A DNA stretch of 64,000 nucleotides from Musa acuminata AAA Group (taxonomy: Eukaryota > Streptophyta > Magnoliopsida > Zingiberales > Musaceae), in contig NC_088347.1 in the NCBI RefSeq assembly GCF_036884655.1, positions 12,830,001-12,894,000 on the forward strand, read 5' to 3'. Below, one piece after another: positions 11,853-23,612 of the stretch; position 1 is the first letter of the stretch, and the number at the start of each line of letters is the position of its first letter. The notes beneath the pieces are model-generated. The model ran no database searches, was not told the origin of the DNA, and saw nothing but the letters and a program-made list of their open reading frames with translations. The position numbers were made by a program, and so were the translations under genes.

Positions 11853-14800
11853 AAACATACACCATCACAAGCTAGGAGCAAGAGATGGTATCTAGATAGT
11901 GGATGCTCAAGACATATGACTGGAGATCCATCTCATTTCTCTATGCTCACTAGTCAAGAAGAAGGGTACGTCACCTTCGGAGACAACAACCAAGGCAAAA
12001 TCATTGGCAAGGGAACCATAGGTAACAAATTAAAATTTTCTATTGATGATGTCTTACTAGTTGATGGATTGAAACATAATCTCTTGAGTGTTAGTCAATT
12101 ATGCGATAAAGGTTATATCGTTAGATTTGAATCAAATGTGTGTATTATTGAAAAACCAAACCATAACATAACTATGATTGCATTAAAACAAAATAATGTC
12201 TACACCATCAACCTTGATGAACTAAGTAATGAAATGTGCTTCTCCACTTTAAATGATGATGCTTCGATTTGAATCAAATGTGTGTATTATTGAAAAACCA
12301 AACCATAACATAACTATGATTGCAAGCATGAAACTAATATCTAAGATCTCATCTAGAGAATTAGTACGAGGAATTCCAATATGAAGTTTATTAAGGACAA
12401 AGTATGCGGTGCATGTCAACTGGGTAAACAAATAAAAACTAGTTTCAAACTAAAAATTCAAATTAGCACCACTAGACCATTACATTTGATTCATTTGGAC
12501 TTATTTGGACCAGTTGACACGACAAGTCTAGGAGGAAGCAAATATATGTTTGTAATTGTGGATGACTATACTAGATACACTTGGACCTATTTCTTAGCTC
12601 ACAAAAGTGATTGCTTTAAGTGTTTCTTTAAATTTTATTAACTCACTCAAAACGAAAAAGGTTTCATGATTTCATCAATTCGGAGTGATCACGGTGGCGA
12701 ATTTCAAAACCGTGACTTTCAAAATTTTTGTGAAGTTAATGGATACAATCACAACTTCTCCACTCCGAGGAATCTCCAACAAAATAGAGTAATTGAAAGA
12801 AAAAATAGAAACCTACAAGAAATGGCAAGAACGATGTTAAATGAACATAGTCTACCCAAGTATTTTTGGGCCGAAGTTGTAAATACGGCTTGCTACATCA
12901 TGAATAGGGTCCTAATAAGACCATCCCTATCAAAAACTCCCTATGAATTATGGAATAACAAAAAACCAAATATTTCCTATTTTAAAGTTTTCGGTTGTAA
13001 ATGCTTTATTTTGAATGAAAGGGATGCCTTAGGAAAATTTGATGCTAAATCCGATAAAGGCATCTTTCTTGGTTACTCTTCCGTTTCTAAGGCTTTTCGG
13101 GTTTTTAACAAAAGAACCTTAGTAATAGAAGAGTATATTCATGTAGTTTTTAATGAAATTTCTAATTTAAAGAAAAATAATTTTGATGATGATCTTGGTT
13201 TTGATAATTTGAATTTAAATGAACCCCCTCCTCAAAATAGCAACTTGGATGCACCTTCTTTCGAAATTTCCTTACCCAAGGAATGGAAGTATATAGATGC
13301 TCATCCAAAGGAGCTAATTATAGGAGATACATCAAAAGGGGTTCAAACTCGTTCCTCTTTCAAGAATTTTTTTGCTAACGCCGCCTTCCTTTCTCAAATC
13401 GAACCTAAATGCATTGACGAGGCCATAAAAGATGATTTTTGGGCTATTGCAATACAAGAGGAATTAAATCAATTTGAGAGGAATAAGGTATGGAAGCTTG
13501 TTCTTAGACCTAGTGACTATTTAGTCATTGGTACTAAATGGGTCTTTAGAAACAAGCAAGACGAAAATGGTATTGTGGTTAGAAACAAGGCTAGATTAGT
13601 GGCCAAAGGTTTCAACCAAGAAGAAAGTATCGATTACAAAGAAACCTTCGCTCCCATGGCTCGATTAGAAGCCATAAGGATGCTCTATGCTTATGATAGT
13701 AGTAATAATTTTAAACTATTTCAAATGGATGTCAAAAGTGCCTTCTTGAATGGTTTTATTTCCGAAGAAGTATATGTCGAACAACCTCCCGGATTTGAAA
13801 ATTCTCTTCTTCCTAATCATGTATTCAAATTGACTAAGGCTCTCTATGGCTTGAAACAAGCTCCTAGAGCTTGGTATGAAAGGCTTAATTCCTTTCTTAT
13901 TTTAAATAATTTTACCAAAGGCAAGGTTGATACTACATTGTTTATTAAACATTTTAAAAATAATTTTCTTATTATGCAAATTTATGTTGACGATATTATT
14001 TTTGGCTCTTCGGATGAATCACTATGTGAATCATTTGCCAAATGTATGAGTCATGAATTTGAAATGAGTTTAATGGGTGAATTAACTTTCTTTTTAGGAT
14101 TACAAATCAAACAACTTAGGGATGGTATATTTCTTAACTAATCTAAATATACATTAGAATTGTTAAAATGATTTAACATGGATAACATGGTATACTGCAA
14201 CTAAGTTAGATATGGATGAAAATAGTGAAAATTTCGATCAAAAAATATATAGGGGAATGATAGGTAGTCTAATCTACCTCACCGCGACTAGACCGGATAT
14301 TATGTTTAGTGTAGGACTTTGTGCTAGGTTTCAATCAAATCCTAAATTATCTCATCTTAAAAGTGTTAAAAGAATATTTAGGTATCTTAAAGGAACTCCA
14401 AATCTAGGACTGTGGTATCCAAAATCTGAAAAATTTGATTTAATAGCTTATGTAGATACCGATTTTGGCGGATGCAGGATAGATAGAAAAAGTACATCCG
14501 GAACATGCCAATTTTTAGGACATGCACTTGTTTCTTGGACTTCCAAGAAACAAAATTCAGTTGCACTATCTACGGCAGAAGTCGAGTACATTGCTGCAAG
14601 TGCATGTTGTGCACAATTTGTTTGGATGAAAAATACATTAGAAGACTATGGAATTCACTTTAAAAACATTCCCATAAAATGTGATAATACTAGTGCCATA
14701 TGTCTTACTAAAAATCCAATTCAGCACTCTAGAACTAAGCACATCGACGTTAGGCATCATTTCATACGCGATCATTTCCTTAACAATGATATTGTTCTAG

Positions 14801-14907
14801 AATTCATTGACATAAAGCATCAATTAGCAGATATATTTACAAAAGCTTTGAATGAAGACCAATTTGAATTCATTAGAAGGGAATTAGGTATGTTAAATTG
14901 TCCCTAA
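11853..14907 (+). pseudogene. Element B pol, heavily damaged
   Basis: Protease DSGCSRHMTGDPS is near 11,895-11,930. The integrase zinc region is destroyed by a 59-bp duplicated segment (12,266-12,324). The catalytic core follows with [27 protein letters not shown] and a degraded [11 protein letters not shown] has [18 protein letters not shown] and [10 protein letters not shown] near 13,985. RNase H has TRPDIMFSVG, STAEVEYIAAS and the C-terminal RRELGMLNCP, stopping at 14,907. Further lesions are a stop at about 12,641 and a stop plus small deletion at 14,140-14,210 between RT and RNase H. Confidence 0.9.
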
Positions 14908-15840
14908 GAATAAACTTGTTTGAATGGATTTTTTGTAAAGTTTTTCATCCTCTCTCCGTTCCTCGGTGAATCTAATCCTTCTCTTTCGATTCTAAATGAC
15001 ATGTTAAATTATCTTATCCTATCTTGAGTCAAACACCGCTCCCATCTGATCAAGATTAATGATTTTATGATATTTTATGAATCTCGAAATTGATTTTGAT
15101 GGCTTGATTATGAGTTTCAAGTTGACAATTTGAATTTGAATGAGTTTGTATTCGAATTATGATCTTGACTTATTGGAGTTACTACTTGGAATTTTTATTT
15201 AATCACAATCACTTCCTTGTACACCTACAATTTTTGTTATTTATAGAAAGAAGAGATTTGATAAAATGGATGAATGTTGAATTTTCCTTTATGATGAACT
15301 CTGTGTAAATATTTTAGCATACTTAATTTTGGATGATAAAATTTTTGTATGATCAATGTTATAATCACAAATTATGTGCTTCAAGTCTCATTCCCTTTTT
15401 GTTGATGACAAAGGGGGAGAAAAGTGATGACTTGTACCATTTTGATAGCATGACTTATATGAATTGCAAAAGCTTGTATGAATGTCTTATATGCCTTGCA
15501 AAATGCCTTGCAAAATCCTTGAGAATATCACAAGATTGATTGATCATATTGAAAGCATGCCTTACATCTATATCATGAAATTCATGTTGAAAATCTTTAT
15601 CTCCTGTCGTAGTAAAAATCGTCCCATATCATTTGACTTATGATTTTTATCGAAGTTTCGTATTTACTATTGCTTAATGAGAATAACGATAAGTTCTACG
15701 GTTAGAACTTATCGGTTTATGATTGAATTCAATGGGATGGAATTCAAGTGTTTTTATCTTCTCATAATATGGCATATAGATAGGGGGAGTTATGTATAAC
15801 TCCGTCATCAATTGATTATCATCATCAAAAAGGGGGAGAT
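14908..15840 (+). other. Element B post-pol non-coding region with polypurine tract
   Basis: AT-rich with no credible ORF, so no envelope-like gene. It contains an internal PPT-like motif, GATGACAAAGGGGGAGA (15,404-15,420), and the true PPT AAAAAGGGGGAGAT (15,827-15,840) abutting the 3' LTR. Confidence 0.75.
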
Positions 15841-15877
15841 TGTTGAATCTCGGATTTTGATGATAAAATCAATTGAT
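15807..15877 (+). promoter_or_regulatory. Stem-loop straddling the PPT/3' LTR junction, element B
   Basis: The outer arm ATCAATTGATT (15,807-15,817) pairs with 15,867-15,877, and ATCATCAAAA (15,821-15,830) pairs with 15,855-15,864. An inner arm pair, GAGATT and AATCTC, puts the exact LTR start in a GTTG loop. The PPT G-run is in the internal loop. Confidence 0.6.
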
Positions 15878-16494
15878 AGGTTAATTGATCTAATCCATAT
15901 TATTGAGTTAAGTGTGCAGGATTAAATATGATAACCAGAAAACATAAAGCAAGGATACCGGAGTCAAGTTCGATGGACGTTTAAGAGTCCGAAGAATCGT
16001 CGGAGATGCTGCCGGAACCAACCGAGAAGAAATCGGGAACCTGTCGGAATTTTCGGAAGTTCGCCGAAGAGATCGTCGGAGGTTCACGGAGATCACCGAG
16101 AAGGCTCGGCTACTCGTTAAAGTCATCACAAGATCGGGAGCTTGCTGGGAGTCCGTCGGAAGAAGTTCGTCGGAAAGCTCGCCGGAACAAGACTCGACGT
16201 TCGCGGTTGAAAACTTGCTTAGGATGTTTTTAGTTATGTAGCTCACTTGTAATTAGGATTAGGATTAAGAGATAATCCTATATTCTGGTTAGGGGCCAAC
16301 TGGGCCTAAAAGTAGACTTGGTTTGGGCTAAATTTGAAGCCCAACCAGTGAACCGAAGGGTTTGGCGGTGGCACCGCCAGACTGGGCGGTTGCACCGCCC
16401 AGCACCCGAGAGATGGGTGATGACACCACTTGGCTGGGCGGTGGCACCGCTAGTCCACTGTTAGTGTCTGACACTGATAGGCGGTGGCACCGCC
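15841..16494 (+). repeat. 3' LTR of element B, piece 1
   Basis: Starts TGTTGAATCTCGG directly after the PPT. It includes the Sirevirus-like U3 (about 15,900-16,250) and palindromes from about 16,365. It breaks at 16,494 (CCGCC), where element D begins. Confidence 0.88.
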
Positions 16495-18084
16495 CGTTGG
16501 AACTCAGATTTTGATGATGAAACTAATTGATTGTGTTTCGATGTTTAACTGCATTTTGAGTGATGCAGGTCTACTCGATCAGGATTAGACAGTTAACGCA
16601 GGAGGAATTGACATTGCGCCGGAGGAGATCACGTTAGGATATTGGATGGCAGAAGACTTCGGACATCGGGCATCGGACCAAGAGCAGAATTACGCCAAGG
16701 ATATCGGGGTTGCGGAAGTCAACCGCCGATTGGGCAATAAGCCGCAAGAGAGGACGATGCGCTGAAGAATCGGACGAAGCGCTAACCAATAACATGTCGG
16801 GCAATAGAATGTCAATTCGCGTTGTAATAATCGTCTAGATCAGAGTAGAGTTTTGGTTTGTGTGTGCAGGATTAACTATGATAATGACGAAGACATAAAG
16901 CAAAACAAAGTGTCAGAGTCAAGCACAAAGGATTTGTTGCGAGTTCGAGAGTTCGACGGAAGTCCGAAGGTTCATCGGGAATGCTGTCGGAACTAGCCGA
17001 GAATGAGTAGAGAGCTTGCCGAAGGGTTTTTTGGAAGCTTGCCGGAAGGTTCGTTGGAAGTTCGCGGAGCTCGCCGAGAAAGATCGAAGCTTGCCGAAGA
17101 AGCTCGTTGGAACTCGTCAAGATCAAATCGTGAAGTCTAGGAGCTTGCCGAGAGTCCGCAGAATGGTTTCCGAGAGTTTATCGGAAAATCGTCGGAAGTT
17201 CGCCGGAAGCTCGCCGGAAGAAGTCTTGACTTATGGACTTTGTAATAGCTTAGAAAATGTCTTTAAATTCGTAGTTAGCACATTACTTAGGGTTAGGATT
17301 ATGTGTTAATCCTATAAACCAAGTAGGGGCCAATTGGGCTCTAGTTCGGACTGGTTTGGGCCAATTTTGGAGCTCAACCAGTGAGCTGAAATAGTGTAGG
17401 CGGTGGCACCGCCTAGCACCCGAGAGCTAGGCGGTGGCACCGATTGGGCTAGGCGGTGGCACTGCCCAGCACCCGAGAGCTGGGCGGTAGCATCGCTTGG
17501 CTGGGCGGTGGCACCGCCAGCATCGGGAACCAAAGAGAATTCAAATTTTGGAGCCCAAATTTGAATCCTCTTGAGGCCTATAAATACCCCTCAAATCTCA
17601 GCTGAGAAAACAATCTTTTGAAAAGCAATAGTTTGAGTTAAGAGCCTTAGAATAGTCTTTGCAAGCCTTGTTTTTCATATTGCTTAAGTGTTCACCTCCT
17701 CCCATCTTGTTGAAAAGAATTGTAAGAGTGTGAACCACTTGTAAAGGTTGTAATAGGGGTATTAGTCCTTCCCCTACAAGAAATTTGCTAGTGGAAGTTG
17801 GAAGCCTCTTCGAAGAAGGCTTCGCAAGTGGATGTAGGTCATTTTGACCGAACCACTTTAAAAACTGCTGTGTTATCTGGTTTGCATCCTACTCTTGCCA
17901 TTTACATACTGCAAACTTCTCTACTTAGTTACTATGCTTCCATACGTTTCTAAGTTATCAAGCTTCTAAAATTGGTTTCCATTGATATTGCTTTTCATTG
18001 TACAAAAGATTTATCAAAACCGAAGTTTTAATCTGCTGCACTAATTCACCCCCCCCCCCTCTTAGTGTCGCTCCGATCCTAACA
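16495..18084 (+). repeat. 5' LTR of element D (1590 bp)
   Basis: The start is mutated (CGTTGGAACTCAG where the 3' copy has TGTTGAATCTCAG); the end is CCGATCCTAACA. The palindrome array at 17,398-17,520 is longer than in the 3' LTR by about 72 bp. U5 has an 11-C run (18,049-18,059). Confidence 0.9.
17579..17586 (+). promoter_or_regulatory. TATA box of element D 5' LTR
   Basis: TATAAATA in GGCCTATAAATACCCCTC, about 60 nt after the palindrome array. The 3' LTR copy is at 23,105-23,112. Confidence 0.65.
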
Positions 18085-18086
18085 AT

Positions 18087-18098
18087 TGGTATCAGAGC
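18087..18098 (+). other. Primer binding site, element D (tRNA-iMet)
   Basis: TGGTATCAGAGC, 2 nt after the LTR, followed by CACG. Confidence 0.92.
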
Positions 18099-18134
18099 CA
18101 CGTTTTTCTACTTTAGTTTAACACCTAAATAGAA

Positions 18135-18983
18135 ATGGCTCTTTACGGCTTTCAAGAGGGTCACTCTCTCATTTGTCCTCCCTTTTTTAATGGGACGGAC
18201 TACACTTATTGGAAAACTCGAATGAGAGTTTTCTTACTTTCTTTAGATTTGAATTTATGGCACATAGTCGAAAATGGATTTGAAATGTCTTCTCTTCCAA
18301 TGAACCATTGGAATGATTTGGAGAAGAAGTTGTTTTCTTTAAACGCAAAGGCTATGAATGCCTTATTTTGCGCTTTGGACAAAAATGAGTTCAATCAGGT
18401 TTCTTTGTGCGAAACAGCTTTCGACATATGGCACACTCTTGAAATCACAGACGAAGGCACTTCTAGAGTTAAAGATTCGAAAATCAACATTTTAATGCAT
18501 GATTTCGAGCTTTTTCGAATGAAGCCGAGCGAAACCATTGTTGACATGTACACCCGTTTTACGGATGTCGTCAATGGTTTACAAGCTCTTGGCAAATATT
18601 TCTCAAATTTTGAACTTGTTAGTAAAGTTTTACGATCACTTTCTAAAGCTTGTGAATCAAAAGTAACAGCAATACAAGAAATAAAAGATTTAAATATTTT
18701 TCCACTTGAAGAACTTATCGGCTCATTGATGACATATGAAATGGTGCGCAATGCATATGATGAACACAATGAACACTTGAACCACCTTCCAAAGAATAGG
18801 AAGGATTTGAAACTCCGAACAAATGAATACCACTTGAGCGATGACTCAAGTGATGAAGACAATGATGAACGTGAACTTCGAACACTAAATCTTAATAAGT
18901 TTATTAAACAAAAATCTAAAATAAACAATGAACTTGAACGGAGGAACAGGCCAAAGAAGAGGAAGGCAACCAAGGATGAATAA
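18135..18983 (+). CDS. Element D gag without zinc knuckle
   Basis: 282 codons from MALYGFQEGHSLICPP, with YWKTRMRVFL, an NAKAMNALFCALDKNEF core and MKPSETIVDMYTRFTDVV, i.e. the copia gag capsid-like region. The N-terminal 200 residues align with gag of A, B and N. The C-terminus is acidic then basic (DDSSDEDNDE, RRNRPKKRKATKDE) and stops where pol-bearing elements have their CCHC knuckle, which is absent. The frame is intact. The stop at 18,981 comes about 30 codons earlier than in F, whose gag runs on to YFEIT. Possible roles are self-encapsidation or co-assembly with an autonomous relative; neither is shown here. Confidence 0.85.
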   Translation: MALYGFQEGHSLICPPFFNGTDYTYWKTRMRVFLLSLDLNLWHIVENGFEMSSLPMNHWNDLEKKLFSLNAKAMNALFCALDKNEFNQVSLCETAFDIWHTLEITDEGTSRVKDSKINILMHDFELFRMKPSETIVDMYTRFTDVVNGLQALGKYFSNFELVSKVLRSLSKACESKVTAIQEIKDLNIFPLEELIGSLMTYEMVRNAYDEHNEHLNHLPKNRKDLKLRTNEYHLSDDSSDEDNDERELRTLNLNKFIKQKSKINNELERRNRPKKRKATKDE

Positions 18984-21900
18984 AAAACTTCCAAAGATGA
19001 AACGACGAATTGGGCTGTGACGAATAAGGATGAATAAGGCTGTGACGAGCTTCGACTACAAGGTAAGTAACTCAACTCTCTTGAATTATTTTGAAATTAC
19101 TTGAAGTCTTTCATGAAATAAAAAATTATTTTTTAAAAATTATATCATGTTTTTCTTTTTAGCATCTTTGAAAAATTAAAAAATTTGATCATGAAAAGTA
19201 TATTGCTAAGGGTTCATGCATGTTATGTTTTTTGAAATGTTGAATGATGTATGCAGCATTATGGATGATAGTTATATGATATGTGTTAATGCTTAGGATT
19301 AATCCATGCATGTGTATTTTGATGATTTTATGTCATGCATGAGTTTCTGAAATAAATGTTGATTTGATACTCTCATTTTGGATTAACATGTTTTTGGTTT
19401 AATCATTTTTATGACGAATTAAGATGACATTCTCATGACATAATAAGATGACATAGTGCATGTACATATATGTATGAATTTCTTAATAGTCTTTTGATGA
19501 TAGATGTGATATCATTTTTGATGTGTTTGGTCTTGACGGCTTAATGATGAAACTTATGTTTTGATTTTAAATGATGATACATGTTTTCACAAAAAGACTT
19601 GAATACCCTCACATGAAATCAATTGTATGAAATAGAAATGAATTTTATATCCTATTTAGATTAATGAATTTATTTTACCAATCTTGTGAATCTCATGAAA
19701 ATAAACATGATGAATATTTTGAAAATAAATGAGTGTATCATGCATTTGGTCTTAATGATTTCTCTTGAACATACTTTTTGAAATTATACTTGATAATGAA
19801 TATCAAGATATTAAAAGGATGTTATCATGGAATCATGCTTGATAATTTATTTTACGAAATTTACCCTTCTATCTTGAATGTTGACATTTAAAAAAAAAAA
19901 AAAAAAGAGGGGCAAAGGCATGCACATAAGAAGCAAATCACATGAATAGAAATTTATAAAAATGAAAAGTAATCCTCTATCTTATTGATTTTTCAATAAA
20001 TCTATGCTTGTCATATATGAATTTATTGAATGTAATTTTGAGGAAGATTTTAGATTTGACAAATGCTTGATTCATATTTACGACATAAGATACATTTTAA
20101 ATATGAATCATGCTTCAATCATGTTAAATGCTTCAATCATTTTCTATCTCTAGAGTTCTCGATTTTGATGAAATACAAATGATAAATTCATTTATGATAT
20201 CTTGTAAATCACTTGAATTATGAATGAGTTTTTTTTTTTTTTTTGTATGTGTTAAAAGAATCACTTAAAAAGAAAATGCTTTTCCCATCTTATCGAGATT
20301 AATGATTTCATGATATTGTGTGAATCTCGAAATTGATTTTGATGAAATAGTAATAACGTTATTCATGTTATGAATCTCAAAAATGATAATTTGATTATGA
20401 TTTTTTTTAATTAACTTGAATGAAATTTTGTTTTAACCGAATCATGAACTTTCCCTTGACTTCTTGACTTAAGAAGAAACATGATGATTACTTGATATTT
20501 GATGCTTGAAATTTCTTGTGAAATGTGATCTTATTGAGATTTCTTATGCATGAAACAAATTGTTCTCCTTGCTATTTATTGCCAAATGAATCATGATATC
20601 ATTGCTATTATATCTCCTATGATTCATGTGTAGAGAAAGAATTTATAAATCATAATACAATGAGATTTCTTATGCAAAAATAAAGTGTTTTTGTGATTCT
20701 TTGCTAAAGAAAATAATTATTAAAATCATGATCTTGATAATTATAACATGAAGTTCTTTATAAATCAAGATCGTTCATTATGCTCCCTCCATTTATCAAA
20801 AAGGAATTCTTCAAATGAAGTGTAACTTGTCTTTTGATTTCTAAGAATTCAATGAATTGTCATATTGATATCTTGATACTTGGAATATTTTAAAATGTGA
20901 TCTTGATAAGAATGTTTCAAGTTGCTCTTTGTGCTATATCTTTTCAAATGAATCATGACCCTTGATATCATATATTTCATAATATAGAAATAACAAGATT
21001 TCTTTGCCTCGTATGCCTTGTGTGATGATTGTACATCAATTTGCTTTATTATGAATTATATGAATCTTGATTGTGAACTTGTTAAGAAGAATTTTAATGA
21101 ACCATGAATCATATCTTTGGTATTCATGAATAGATCCTTATTGATATCTTTCATGAATTCTTTGCATATTTGGCTTGTTGAATGATTGAAATTTTTAGCC
21201 ATTGAGTTCTCCCTTCTTTTTGACAATGACAAAGGGGGAGATAGATTGCTAGCACAATTCAAGAAACAGGCAAAAAATTACACTTCTCAAAAGAGAAGAA
21301 ATTGATATCTTGAACATCACCGAAAATTGCTAGCTTGAAATGTCAAGAAAATGTAAAAAATTATTTACTTTCCTGCACATCTAAAGAGAAGATGCAAATG
21401 TAACACTTGCCAAATTGTTTGCTTGCCTTATGTAAAACATTGTCTCTTGGTAGTTTGGCATTTTGCTAAGAAAGCAAAAATGACACTTCTCAAAAGAGAA
21501 GAAAGAGCTTGCTATCTTAAACATCACAAGCTTGCCTATCTTAATAAACAAAAAATTTACAAATGTGCTATCTTACCTATCTCAAAATACAAAACATACT
21601 ACGGAAGCAAAATTGTTAGCTCAAACATTACAAAGGAAGCAAAAATTTGCTAGCTAGCAACTTGCATATCATGAAAATTGCTAGCTTATAGTCTAAAGAG
21701 AAGCAATTAGTTGTTATCTCAAGAAAAGCAAACATGCTAAACTTACACATCTTTAATTGCTAGATTGCATGACGATAAAATTTGATACTATGTTTTTCAT
21801 GCAATGTATGAAACTTTTTTTCTCTAAACACATAAGAGTAGGAACTTCTCCTTTTTGTTGATGACAAAGGGGGAGAAGTATATTGATGACTTCATGCATT

Positions 21901-22094
21901 GAATTAAATATTTTATATATATTTGCATGATGGTTTAAATGTTTTTCATAACATGTGATGACTGTTACTTGGATTTGGGATAATCCAAGTGTTCTATCAA
22001 TGGCATATTGATAGGGGGAGTTTAGTTAAACTCCGGAGAATTAAGGTTAACTCTGTTAGCCATCAATTAGTTGTCATCATCAAAAAGGGAAGAT
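18984..22094 (+). other. Element D non-coding internal region (about 3.1 kb)
   Basis: AT-rich with poly-A (about 19,891) and poly-T (about 20,227) runs and no pol homology. A near-perfect splice donor, CAAG|GTAAGT, sits at 19,062/19,063. The last kilobase has repeated GCTAG-containing and CTTCTCAAAAGAGAAG motifs (about 21,240-21,760) and PPT-like motifs (21,231-21,240; 21,860-21,876). F has a counterpart of the same length. Confidence 0.75.
21844..21879 (+). promoter_or_regulatory. Hairpin containing an internal PPT-like motif, element D
   Basis: ACTTCTCCTTTTTGT and ACAAAGGGGGAGAAGT form a stem of about 15 pairs (with G-U pairs and one bulge) around a TGATG loop. Counterparts are in F, E and L. 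Confidence 0.5.
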
Positions 22095-22132
22095 TGTTGA
22101 ATCTCAGATTTTGATAATGAAACTAATTGATG
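22061..22132 (+). promoter_or_regulatory. Stem-loop straddling the PPT/3' LTR junction, element D
   Basis: Left arm 22,061-22,085 and right arm 22,109-22,132 are complementary over about 23 pairs with one mismatch and one bulge. The PPT (AAAAAGGGAAGAT) and the LTR start are in the loop. Confidence 0.62.
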
Positions 22133-23612
22133 GTGTTTAGATGTTTAACTGTATTTTGAGTGATGCAGGTCTACTCGATCAGGATTAGACAGTTAACGCA
22201 AGAGGAATTGACATTGCGCCGGAGGAGATCACGTTAGGATATTGGATGGCAGAAGACTTCGGACATCGGGCATTGGGCCAAGAGCAGAATTACGCCAAGG
22301 ATATTGAGGTTGCGGAAGTCAACCGCCGATTGGGCAATAAGCCGCAAGAGAGGACGATGCGCTGAAGAATCGGACGAAGCGCTAACCAATAACGTGTCGG
22401 GCAACAGAATGTCAATTCGCATTGTAATAATCGTCTAGATCAGAGTAGAGTTTTGGTTTGTGTGTGCAGGATTAACTATGATAACGACGAAGACATAAAG
22501 CAAAACAAAGTGTCAGAGTCAAGCACAAAGGATTTGTTGCGAGTTCGAGAGTTCGACGGAAGTCCGAAGGTTCATCGGGAATGCTGCCGGAACTAGCCGA
22601 GAATGAGTAGGGAGCTTGCCGAAGGGTTTTTTGGAAGCTTGCCGGAAGGTTCGTTGGAAGTTCGCGGAGCTCGTCGAGAAATATCGGAGCTTGCCGAAGA
22701 AGCTCATTGGAACTCTTCAAGATCAAATCGTGAAGTCTAGGAGCTTGCCGAGAGTCCGCAGAATGGTTTCCGAGAGTTTATTGGAAAACCGTCGGAAGTT
22801 CGTCGGAAGCTCGCCGGAAGAAGTCTTGACTTACGAACTTTGTAATAGCTTAGAAAATGTCTTTAAATTCGTAGTTAGCACATTACTTAGGGTTAGGATT
22901 AGGTGTTAATCCTATAAACCAAGTAGGGGCCAATTGGGCTCTAGTTCGGACTGGTTTGGGCCAATTTTGGAGCCCAACCAGTGAGCTGAAATAGTGTAGG
23001 CGGTGGCACCGCCTAGCACCCGAGAGCTAGGCGGTGGCACCGCCAGCATCGGGAACCAAAGAGAATTCAAATTTTGGAGCCCAAATTTGAATCCTCTTGA
23101 GGCCTATAAATACCCCTCAAATCTCAACTGAGAAAACAACCTTTTGAAAAGCAATAGTTTAAGTTAATAGCCTTAGAATAGTCTTTGCAAGCCTTATTTT
23201 TCATATTGCTTAAGTGTTCACCTCCTCCCATCTTGTTGAAAAGAATTGTAAGAGTGTGAACCACTTGTAAAGGTTGTAATAGGGGTATTAGTCCTTCCCC
23301 TACAAGAAATTTGCTACTAGAAGTTGGAAGCCTCTTCGAAGAAGGCTTCGCAAGTGGATGTTGGTCATTTTGACCGCACCAGTTTAAAAACTACTGCGTT
23401 ATCTGGTTTGCATCCTACTCTTGCCATTTACATACTGCAAACTTCTCTACTTAGTTACTATGCTTCCATACGTTTCTAAGTTATCAAGCTTCTAAAATCG
23501 GTTTCCATTGATATTGCTTTTCATCATACGAAAGATTTAGCAAAACCGAAGTTTTAATCTGCTGCACTAATTCACCCCCCCCCCCCCTCTTAGTGCCGCT
23601 CCGATCCTAACA
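22095..23612 (+). repeat. 3' LTR of element D (1518 bp)
   Basis: TGTTGAATCTCAG to CCTAACA. Palindromes at 22,998-23,045, fewer than in the 5' copy. The C run near the end is 13 bases (23,575-23,587). Confidence 0.92.

Larger units (their letters stand above)
16495..23612 (+). mobile_element. Element D: gag-only non-autonomous Sirevirus-like element
   Basis: Two LTRs (16,495-18,084 and 22,095-23,612), a tRNA-Met primer site, one gag ORF and a PPT, but no protease, integrase, RT or RNase H. About 3.1 kb of AT-rich non-coding DNA lies where pol should be. Inserted in the 3' LTR of B. The flanks CCGCC and CTGCT are a plausible target duplication decayed by two C-to-T changes. Same family as F. 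Confidence 0.9.

Noticed and set aside
15333..15539. Possible envelope-like ORF after element B pol
   Set aside because: Only 68 codons, no signal peptide or membrane segment, and no long ORF in the equivalent part of A.
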